A stretch of DNA of 64,000 nucleotides, from the NCBI GenBank assembly GCA_016713405.1, contig JADJPF010000020.1, forward strand, positions 186,001 to 250,000, in the 5' to 3' direction. The stretch comes from Blastocatellia bacterium. GTDB lineage: Bacteria; Acidobacteriota; Blastocatellia; Chloracidobacteriales; JADJPF01. Positions 56,956 through 64,000 of the stretch are shown in pieces (within the stretch, counting starts at the first letter, position 1; the number at the start of each line of letters is the position of its first letter). Made by a program: the position numbers and the translations under genes. Under the pieces are notes generated by a model that made no database searches, was not told the DNA's origin, and saw only the letters and a list, made by a program, of their open reading frames with translations.

Positions 56956-57200
56956 GACTTACCTCCTAGAATAAAAACCCATAAATTGAATTTTCGTGTA
57001 AACTCGATACTACTAAATTAAACCAAATTTTGCAAGTCTTGAAGTTAGTTGATTTTAAGTGCACTAAGATTGCCTACAATACTATTTAATTTACTAGTAA
57101 AACTAGCTAAGCTATAAACTAAATTCTTTACTTCTCTATTCAAAAGAGAAAAAATAGCTATATTCTCCAAGTTTTAACTTACACAAAAGCAGGGTGTTTT

Positions 57201-58035
57201 ATGAAAATTTTATTAATGAAGCTAAAATTGCTTAAAAATTGCTTTAGAGGCGGGAAAGCTTTTACTAGAGTATTATTCTAGGGATCCAACAGTTAACCAA
57301 AAACCAGGGATGAGCCTGTTACTATTGCCTCTGATCAAGCTATAAGTGAGTTTATTCTTAAAGAATTAGCTAAGGAGTTTCCACAGGATTTATTAGTCTC
57401 AGAAGAATCACCCAGATAGTGTAAGAGCGTCTTAAGTCAGAACGATTTTGGCTAATTGACCCATTAGATGGGACAAAAGAATTTTTTAGCACAACGGGGA
57501 ATTTTCTGTAATGATTGGACTGGTAGTAAAAAAACAAGCTGTTGCTGGCCGTCTATCAACCTACAGAAAACCGCTTTTGAGTGGGGAACACGCCAAGAAT
57601 CTTACTTAAATCACTCTGGGCAAGAAAAATCTTAAAGGTTTCAGATATAAATAATTTTGCAGAAAATGCGAACAGTTGTTAGCCGTTCTCATAGAGGCGG
57701 TAAACTAGCAGATATGCTTAAAACACTTTGGAATTACACAAGAAATTATTTCAGGTAGCGGAGAATCAAGCTGGGTTTAATTTCTAGTGCTTTGATGCGG
57801 GCTTATGTTTAGCCCATCGCTGCTATAAACTTTGGGATTTATGCGCACCAGACGCTATTTAAGCAGTGCTGGCGGTAAAGTAACAGATTTTACTGGCTCG
57901 CCAATAGATTACACAGCCAAGGAAGTAAATATTTATAATGGAATTTTAGCTAGCAATAACACAAGACACTCAGAAATAGCTGAAGATTTGGTCAAACTAG
58001 TTTCTTTGCCATTTAAGTTTGAGAAAAAACACTAG
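57201..58035 (+). pseudogene. Inositol-monophosphatase/CysQ-family enzyme, multiply frameshifted
   Basis: Reading across frames recovers NEAKIALKIALEAGK, YYSRDPTVNQKP, EPVTIASDQAISEFILKELA and LVSEESPDSVK. The metal-binding motif FWLIDPLDGTKEF, TVVSRSHRGGK and the second motif CYKLWDLCAPDAI follow. The tail SSAGGKVTDFTGSPIDY continues in one frame to the stop at 58035. This is a lithium-sensitive phosphatase fold, closest in order to 3'(2'),5'-bisphosphate nucleotidase (CysQ). At least seven small indels are needed over 650 bases, and not all lie in homopolymers, so this could be a genuine pseudogene or a poorly assembled stretch. Confidence 0.65.
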
Positions 58036-58233
58036 CGTTTTGTTAGCTTTACTAATAATGGGAAAAGAAATTTTCAAAAACGGACACTTCAAAAAACTAA
58101 CTAATTTATCTAATTAGTTAGAAAAATGCTAAAGCTAGTAATTACAATAAATTAAACAAAATAAATATGTTTTGGCATAGTAACTGCTAATTATGTTAAA
58201 TATAGTTACTTTAAAATCTAAGAAGGAAGATTT

Positions 58234-59416
58234 ATGTCACACACTAGGCGTAATTTCTTAAGAAATTCTGTTCTTGCTGGAGGTGCTGCTATTGTTGGAG
58301 CAAAATCATCTCTAGGACAAGAAGCTAGCCAACAAATAAAACTGTTAGTCCAAGTCAACCTACAAAAACAGAATCTCAAGTAAGAGGACAAAAACCAATG
58401 TAAAGTCGTTAAAATTTTAATTCTTGGTGGAACAGGCTTACAGGGGCCCTTATCAAGTTCAATATGCTTTAGATCGTGGGCATAAAGTTACTTTATTTAA
58501 TCGTGGTAAAACGAGACCTGATCTATTTCAAGTTGAACATCTCCAAGGGGATCGCAATACAGGAGACTTAAAATCACTTCAAGGGCGAGAATGGGATGTA
58601 GTAATTGATAATCCTACAACAAAGCCTTCTTGGGTGAGAGATGTTGTTGCTGTGTTAAAAAATTCTACTAAGCAGTATGTATTTATCTCTACTATTTCTG
58701 TTTATGCTGATGCTAGTAAAGTGGGGATGGATGAAACTGCTGAGCTTGCTACTACAAAAGATCCTGAACCAGAAAAAAATGTTCTGCCAAACTATGGCCC
58801 GCTAAAAGCAATGTCTGAAGCTGAGGCCGAAAAATGGTTTCCGGGTCGGACTACCATCATTCGCCCAGGTTTAATAGTTGGCCCAGGCGACTATTCAGAC
58901 AGATTTTCTTATTGGCCCCTAAGAATTGATAGAGGTGGAGAAATTCTTGCTCCAGGCGATCCTACTGATCCAGTCCAAATTGTTGATGCTCGTGATTTGG
59001 GCGAATGGTGCATTAGAATGGTTGAGGATGGAAATGTAGGTATTTATAACGCTGTTGGGCCTAAAACAAAGCTTTCTATAGCTGAAATGCTTTATGGTAT
59101 TAAGGCAGTAACCACAGCAGATGTTAAATTTACTTGGGTTGATGCCAATTTTTAGAACAACATAAAGTTCAACCTTGGTCGGATATGCCTGTTTGGGTCT
59201 CCAATTGGTGAATATAAAGGCTTTGCACAAGTAAATATTTCTAAAGCTATAAACAAGGGTCTAACTTTTCGTCCTCTAGCTGTTACTGCTAAAGATACGC
59301 TAGATTGGTTTAAGGCATTGCCAGCAGATAGAAAAGCTAAACTCCGTTCAGGAATAGACCCAAAACGAGAAACCGAGGTATTACTAGCCTGGAATACTCG
59401 AAATGATAAAAAGTAG
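58234..59416 (+). CDS. Tat-exported NAD-dependent epimerase-like protein, frameshifted
   Basis: About 390 residues. ATG 58234 after AGAAGGAAG gives MSHTRRNFLRNSVLAGGAAI, a twin-arginine signal. A linker leads to a Rossmann fold: ILILGGTGL (indels near 58338, 58402 and 58445), HKVTLFNRGKTRPDLF, VVIDNPTTKPSWVRDVV, YVFISTISVYADAS and NYGPLKAMSEAEAEKWFPG, with the tail (VNISKAINKGLTFRPLAVTA, KALPADRKAKLRSGIDP) after a break near 59150. The family is atypical SDR/isoflavone-reductase-like epimerases; a Tat signal implies cofactor loading before export. Substrate unknown. Confidence 0.75.
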
Positions 59417-59550
59417 CCTTCTCCTAACCTAAAACATCACATTTAGTAGCTTTGATGGCTATACATATTACTTAAGTCAACATTACTTGATTAATTATAT
59501 GTATAGCCACTTTTCTTGTTAAAAACTAATCAATCACAAATACAAAACTT

Positions 59551-60914
59551 ATGGAACAGAAATAGCTGAAATATCAGCCATAGATAAAATAGACAAACCA
59601 AGTGCTTTTACTAGTATTTTACAAAAAATAGTTAATGTCACCCAAGAAGAAATTAAACCCTTACTGCTTGCTTGTGGATATTTTTTCTTTCTTCTAAGTA
59701 GTTATTTTATTTTAAGGCCAATTCGAGATGAAATTGGCGCGGCTAATGGTATTGGAAATTTAACTTGGTTATTTACAGGAACATTAGTAGCTACATTAGT
59801 AGCTAGTCCTATTTTTTCAAGCTTAGTAACCAAGTTTCCTGTAAAGAAATTTATTACTTATACTTATCTGTTTTTTACAACTAATATAGTTATTTTTTAT
59901 TTGCTTTTTAGTGTTTTACCAGAAAAAAAGCTTTTGGGTTGGATGTGTTTTCTTTGTTTGGATTAGTGTTTTTAATCTCTTTGTAGTGTCTATTTTTTGG
60001 GCATTTATGGCAGATATTTTTAGTTTTTCTCAAGGCAAAAGGCTTTTTGGCTTTATTGCTGGTGGTGGAACGCTTGGATCATTATTTGGATCATTATTAA
60101 CAGCTTTTTTAGCTACAAGAATTAATACTGTAAATTTATTTTTAATTTCATTATTGCTTTTATTATTAGGCTTATTTTGTGTTCAAATTTTCCCTACAAA
60201 TTTTCAAAAAACTTCTGACTTAGAAGAAGATTCTAGCAAATCAGAGGATGATCCAAAATTTACTAAACAACCAATAGGGGGCAATGTTTTAGCAGGAATT
60301 AGCCACACAGCTAAATCCACTTATTTGTTAGGCATTTGCTGCTATATTTTGCTTTTTACCATTGGGTCAACATTTCTTTATTTTCAACAAACACATATTG
60401 TTGCAACAGAATTTCAATCACGAGGAGATAGACAAGCTTTTTAGCTAAACTTGACTTGCTAGTAAATTCTCTAACAGTTTTAGCTCAATTTTTTTTTACA
60501 GGCCGATTTATTCAGCGTTTTGGCATTGGTTTAGCTCTAATTTTAGTGCCGACTTTAAGCGTTTTAGGTTTTACAGGTTTGGCTCTTATGCCAATGGTTC
60601 CAATTTTTGCAGGCTTTCAAGTAATGCGACGTAGTAGCAATTATGCAATTTCTGGGACTGTTAGAGAGGTGCTTTTTACCGTTGTGCAGCGTGAAGATAA
60701 GTACAAGGCAAAAAATTTTATAGACACTTTTATTTATCGAACAGGTGATCAAGTAGGTGCTTGGTCAAACGCACTACTAGCTTGGGTAGGACTAGGTTTA
60801 ACAGGTATTGCTTGGGTGGGTGTTCCAATTTCTATCTTATGGCTAATGCTAGGTTTATGGCTAGGCTGGAAACAATCACAGCTAGCAAAAAACCTAGCAA
60901 AAAGTAATATTTAG
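59551..60914 (+). CDS. MFS/nucleotide-transporter-like membrane protein, three frameshifts
   Basis: About 450 residues. ATG 59551 needs one added A to give METEIAEISAIDKIDK. The first helix block is PLLLACGYFFFLLSSYFILR followed by PIRDEIGAANG, a phrase seen in bacterial MFS proteins related to ATP/ADP (NTT) exchangers. Then come helices WLFTGTLVATLVASPIF, FITYTYLFFTTNIVIFYLLF, and after a break near 59925 VWISVFNLFVVSIFWAFMADIFS. After a break near 60440 the rest (LVNSLTVLAQFFFTGRFIQR, MRRSSNYAISGTVREVLFTV, KNFIDTFIYRTGDQVGAWSN) reaches the stop at 60914. Twelve helices are plausible. Substrate unknown. Confidence 0.7.
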
Positions 60915-60947
60915 TACAGAGTAAACTAAGTTTTCTGAGGCTTTATC

Positions 60948-61004
60948 TCTTAAAACCCCAACGGGGCGACATATTTGTAGTCTAGAATTTTAACCCTATG
61001 TATG
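60948..61004. repeat. Interspersed palindromic repeat, copy 2 (family B)
   Basis: CTTAAAACCCCAACGGGGCG followed by ACATATTTGTAG and a weaker second stem aligns base for base over about 55 nt with the copy at 18009. It lies between convergent genes (stops at 60914 and 61022). Confidence 0.6.
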
Positions 61005-61021
61005 ATTGTATTTAGTAGCTA

Positions 61022-61888
61022 TTATTCATTACCATAGCTAATTTCCATTTTACGAACCTTTAGACAAGCAACAATTAATACAAAAGTAGTTAAAAGCAGC
61101 ATACTAGGGATTGCAATCCAAGGTGATGCAGGTTCAGCAATAATTGCATAAGGGCCAACAGATAATTTTATTGGCGTTAGTGATTGCAAATAAAAAATAA
61201 TAGATAATTTTTTTAGTATTGGTGGAAGTAAAAAATTAATCATTTCCCAACCATATAAAAATACTGCTGGAATAATTGGATTACGGAAAAATAGCCCAAA
61301 AAGCAAAAATATTGCTCCATAACCAATACAGCCTAAAACAGTAATTCCAAGGTAAGCTAGAGCTTGGCTAAGTCCTGGGCCTTCAAAAAAATATTGCATT
61401 CCTGATTTATAGCCTAGATGAGTGTAGATAAAAAATAAGGAAATTGCTGTAACTGCGCTAAATAATGCACTAGAAATTACTACAGCAGAAAAATATTTTG
61501 CTACTACTAAAAGTTCTCGTCGGACAGGAGTTAAAAAATAGTAGTGAAGGCTTTTGTCCATAACTTCAGAACGAAAAAGATTAATAAATAGCCAACTACA
61601 ACCAAAAAATAGAACGACTCTTAAACTAAGTGCTTCAAAGACTTGGGCAAATATTTGATTAAAAAATATTTGATTGCCCATATTTTTTTTATTAAAAGGG
61701 ACAAAAAGAAAAGTGCTAAAAAGCAGTACAGGAAATAAAGCCAAAAAATAGAAGAAAATAGCCCTACGGTTAAAAATATTCTTTTTTAACTCGCTACGAA
61801 AAATTGCCCAAATTTGACGACCCCATAGACCCCAGGACGGCGTTTCTTTCTCAACTTCACTAGCATAAACTTCTACTTTAGAACTCAT
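61022..61888 (-). CDS. ABC-2 type permease (system 2)
   Basis: 288 residues. After a cytosolic N-terminus (EVYASEVEKETPSWGLWGRQIWAIFRSELKK) there are six hydrophobic helices (about 44-63, 92-112, 135-160, 180-205, 208-228 and 260-280). The gene is five bases after the ATPase gene upstream, so it is the membrane partner of that ATPase, last in the four-gene operon. ABC-2 exporters of this form move lipids, drugs or polysaccharide precursors; the substrate cannot be inferred. The N-terminal phrase 'ETPSW' resembles one in the other permease (ETTPSWSRF), pointing to common origin. Confidence 0.85.
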   Translation of the reverse strand: MSSKVEVYASEVEKETPSWGLWGRQIWAIFRSELKKNIFNRRAIFFYFLALFPVLLFSTFLFVPFNKKNMGNQIFFNQIFAQVFEALSLRVVLFFGCSWLFINLFRSEVMDKSLHYYFLTPVRRELLVVAKYFSAVVISSALFSAVTAISLFFIYTHLGYKSGMQYFFEGPGLSQALAYLGITVLGCIGYGAIFLLFGLFFRNPIIPAVFLYGWEMINFLLPPILKKLSIIFYLQSLTPIKLSVGPYAIIAEPASPWIAIPSMLLLTTFVLIVACLKVRKMEISYGNE

Positions 61889-61893
61889 TTTTC

Positions 61894-62820
61894 TTAGCTC
61901 CCTTCAGACCCTATTAAATATTGGTAGACAGCATTTAAGTCATCGTCTACAGGGTGAATAGATTCTATCTTTAGTTGTTCTTCCAAAACTATTTTATTGA
62001 AGACCAAGTAAAACTCTTCAGGATGAATAGTTTTAATAAATAGTCCTTGTCGGTCTTTGTGAAGTCGTGCTTCAACTATATGGTCTTGCTGGAAAACCTT
62101 TGCTGCTAGTATTGATGGACGATCACAGCGGATTAAAATTTGTAGTGGGTGTTCCTGCATTTCGCTACGTACCCCGCGAGTGTCTCCATCAGCAACAATA
62201 TAGCCATTATTAATTAATACAACTCTATCCGACATCATATCAACTTCATGCAAAATATGGCTAGAAACAATCAAATACATTCCTTGGGCAGATAGATCAC
62301 GAAATAGCGCGATAACTTCAGCGCGTGCCATTGGATCAAGTCCATTAAGCGGCTCGTCTAAGACTAAAACTTCTGGATTATGAGCAATTGCTTGAGCAAG
62401 TCTAATACGTTGACGCATACCTTTGCTATAGCTGTCTACTTTGCGACTAGCTGCATCCACTAGATTTACTCTAGTTAAAGCTTTGTTAGTTAGATCCGTT
62501 GCTTCTTGACGGGTGTAACCGCTAATTTCCAGAAAAGATTGAATAAAGTTGCGACCAGTAATTGCGCGAGGAAAAGAGTCAAATTGCGCACAATAGCCAA
62601 GTTTGCGGAATAATTTTTCTGGTCGGTTTGGGCTAATACCTAACACACTAATGCTACCTTGTGTTGGTTGAAGTAGTCCAGACATTAAATTCATCAAGGT
62701 AGTTTTGCCTGAACCATTAGGGCCAACTAAACTAGTAATTCCACGAGAAATTGAAAGATTAATTTTATTAACGCCTAAAATCTCACCATAAAACTTGGAG
62801 ACATCTTCAAAAATAATCAT
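61894..62820 (-). CDS. ABC transporter ATP-binding protein (system 2)
   Basis: 308 residues. Walker A is GPNGSGKTT (about 34-42), the Q-loop is in KLGYCAQFDSFPRAI, the signature is YSKGMRQRIRLAQAI, Walker B is VLVLDEPLNGLDP and the H-loop is IVSSHILHEVD. A C-terminal extension (about 215-308) is typical of ABC-2 exporter ATPases. It pairs with the permease five bases downstream and follows the other permease by 13 bases. Confidence 0.95.
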   Translation of the reverse strand: MIIFEDVSKFYGEILGVNKINLSISRGITSLVGPNGSGKTTLMNLMSGLLQPTQGSISVLGISPNRPEKLFRKLGYCAQFDSFPRAITGRNFIQSFLEISGYTRQEATDLTNKALTRVNLVDAASRKVDSYSKGMRQRIRLAQAIAHNPEVLVLDEPLNGLDPMARAEVIALFRDLSAQGMYLIVSSHILHEVDMMSDRVVLINNGYIVADGDTRGVRSEMQEHPLQILIRCDRPSILAAKVFQQDHIVEARLHKDRQGLFIKTIHPEEFYLVFNKIVLEEQLKIESIHPVDDDLNAVYQYLIGSEGS

Positions 62821-62833
62821 AAATAATAGTCTC

Positions 62834-63694
62834 CTAACTTATTATTTCGTAAGCTTTTACTTTCTTAAATAAAAGAAAACAGCAAACTGCTGCAATTACA
62901 ATTAATGCTGTCCATGCTGACCAGATTGGAAGTTCTGCACGAATTGAATGATTAAAGAGGTCTGCCCAAATAGTGCGCATTAATGAACGAGTGCTAAAAA
63001 TATACATCCAAGGAGTTTCAAAAATTTCTTTTATTACAGCAGCAACTGCATTTGGAATAAAGAAAATGCCAAGTAACGCGCCTGTTGCAGCTATACGCCA
63101 TTTTACCCAAGCAGAAATAGCTTGAGAAATTAAAGCTAAAACTATAATCCATATCCAACTACCTAGCAAAATTGCTCCAGCAATACGAATGTTTTCTATT
63201 AACCAAACAGATCCCTCTAAGTAAGTTTGTAGAAAAAATAGTAACATTCCTGGAATCCAGGTTATTAGAGAAAGAAGTATAATTAAAGTCAACATTTTCC
63301 CTAACACATAATCAAAGCGCGAAAAAGGGCGACATAAATAAAGTGCTAGACCATTATTGCTAACATCTTGGGCAACAAGCGGAGGGCCAATTAACATTGT
63401 TAGAAAAAAGCCAAAAGTGCTTTGTACAACAACAAAATAGTAGAAAAAGTCTAAATCTATAGGAATAACTTCTTTAAGAGGAATTCTAAGCATTTCTAGT
63501 GCTGCGGCGTTATGGTGAAGATAAAGAACTAGCATTGAGCCTAATGGATAAACAAAGGAGACTACAAACATTGCTAGGAAAAGTCGGGATTGAAAAATTT
63601 CTTGATAGGCATAGCGAGGGAGAATTAAGAATCTTGACCAACTAGGGGTTGTTTCTCCTGTGTAAGGTTGATATTTTTGTTCAAATACTGCCAT
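62834..63694 (-). CDS. ABC-2 type permease (system 1)
   Basis: 286 residues with six membrane helices (about 38-58, 83-105, 132-150, 165-190, 193-215 and 258-280). The start codon overlaps the upstream ATPase stop by one base (TAATG), so translation is coupled. It works with the ATPase that begins beyond the window edge. Two ABC-2 pairs in one operon may form two exporters or one with heteromeric composition. Confidence 0.85.
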   Translation of the reverse strand: MAVFEQKYQPYTGETTPSWSRFLILPRYAYQEIFQSRLFLAMFVVSFVYPLGSMLVLYLHHNAAALEMLRIPLKEVIPIDLDFFYYFVVVQSTFGFFLTMLIGPPLVAQDVSNNGLALYLCRPFSRFDYVLGKMLTLIILLSLITWIPGMLLFFLQTYLEGSVWLIENIRIAGAILLGSWIWIIVLALISQAISAWVKWRIAATGALLGIFFIPNAVAAVIKEIFETPWMYIFSTRSLMRTIWADLFNHSIRAELPIWSAWTALIVIAAVCCFLLFKKVKAYEIIS

Positions 63695-64000
63695 TATTTT
63701 TCCTCCATAGCTTTGAGGAAGATATCTTCTAGTGAATCACGCTTAAAGTTTAATCGGCGAATTTGTAGTTGATGTTTTTCTGCCATTTGATAAAGGTGCG
63801 TTACTTCTACACCATCTTGAAGAATTACTTTAATTCGTTTTTCACCTACTAAAGCATATTCGCAACCAAGTTCAGCGACAGACTCAGCAAAAGCTAAATT
63901 ATTGCCTACGGTTTCCATTTCTAAAAACTTTCGGTTAGATTTTCGCTCTGCTTCTAAATCACAATACACAGCAACACGTCCATCTTTTAGAATTAAAATT
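63694..64000 (-). CDS. ABC transporter ATP-binding protein (system 1, C-terminal part)
   Basis: The frame enters from the right edge (ILILKDGRVAVYCDLEAERK) and ends at 63694; about 102 residues are visible. The tail RLNFKRDSLEDIFLKAMEEK is the common ending of ABC-2 exporter ATPases ('DLEDIFLKLT'). Walker motifs lie outside the window. It overlaps the permease gene by one base. Confidence 0.8.
   Translation of the reverse strand, partial: ILILKDGRVAVYCDLEAERKSNRKFLEMETVGNNLAFAESVAELGCEYALVGEKRIKVILQDGVEVTHLYQMAEKHQLQIRRLNFKRDSLEDIFLKAMEEK

Noticed and set aside
243..61000. Programmed ribosomal frameshifting as an explanation for the broken genes
   Set aside because: The breaks occur in unrelated genes at many different runs, need both insertions and deletions, and lack consistent slippery-site plus stimulator structures; sequencing error is simpler.
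1..64000. tRNA, rRNA, insertion sequences, integrase or phage genes
   Set aside because: Reading both strands I saw no cloverleaf with a TTCGA-type T-loop, no rRNA-like blocks, no transposase or integrase motifs and no flanking target duplications. A systematic tRNA search was not possible.

Overview
This 64 kb window is AT-rich DNA from a diderm (Gram-negative-type) bacterium. It carries lpxA and fabZ for lipid A and fatty acid synthesis, two OmpH/Skp-type periplasmic chaperones, a TonB-dependent receptor, and many exported TPR, NHL and FHA proteins. An 'ADOP'-type duplicated permease and the general gene style suggest Acidobacteriota (Blastocatellia-like). That assignment is inference only, since no rRNA or tRNA gene was recognised.

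Layout. 0-10 kb: end of a Uma2-like gene, a lipid kinase, two exported TPR proteins, an exported amidohydrolase, an AlkZ-related/NADAR pair, a LURP-one-like protein, an esterase and an acyl-CoA ligase. 10-13.7 kb: an orphan DNA methylase, TrhO and a TrmN6-like methyltransferase. 13.7-17.8 kb: a compact five-gene minus-strand operon that looks like a thiazole/oxazole-modified peptide (TOMM) pathway: SagB-like dehydrogenase, YcaO, leader-binding/cyclodehydratase partner, membrane-anchored SRPBCC protein, and a 200-residue candidate precursor with seven consecutive cysteines and a membrane C-terminus. 18-22.4 kb: an iron-uptake group (PepSY membrane protein, PiuC-like dioxygenase, STN-type TonB receptor) with a hairpin-rich leader. 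23-29.6 kb: envelope and lipid genes (glycine-zipper protein, ompH x2, fabZ, lpxA, xseB, FHA protein, ispA). 30-41 kb: JmjC-like protein, Tat-exported vanadium haloperoxidase, ADOP permease, and two near-identical M4 metalloproteases in tandem. 41-50 kb: large NHL-repeat protein, trypsin-like protease, DnaJ-type zinc protein, TPR/FGE protein, universal stress protein. 51-61 kb: ankyrin/pilin-like fusion, MORC-like GHKL ATPase, CDF metal transporter, Fur-family regulator, inositol-phosphatase-type enzyme, Tat-exported epimerase-like protein and an MFS/NTT-like transporter. 61-64 kb: a four-gene ABC-2 transporter operon running off the window.

About seventeen genes are interrupted by one or more small indels. 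Most are single-base changes in A or T runs, and the density is highest between 44 and 61 kb. I read these mainly as sequencing or assembly errors and have annotated the reconstructed genes with the breaks described. The strongest candidate for an undescribed system is the TOMM operon with its poly-Cys, membrane-follower precursor next to iron-uptake genes. Other points of interest are an AlkZ-like/NADAR pair, two structured leader candidates (before the TonB receptor and before the CDF transporter), a hairpin repeat with a compensatory base-pair change, and a gene-conversion-like pattern in the duplicated metalloproteases.
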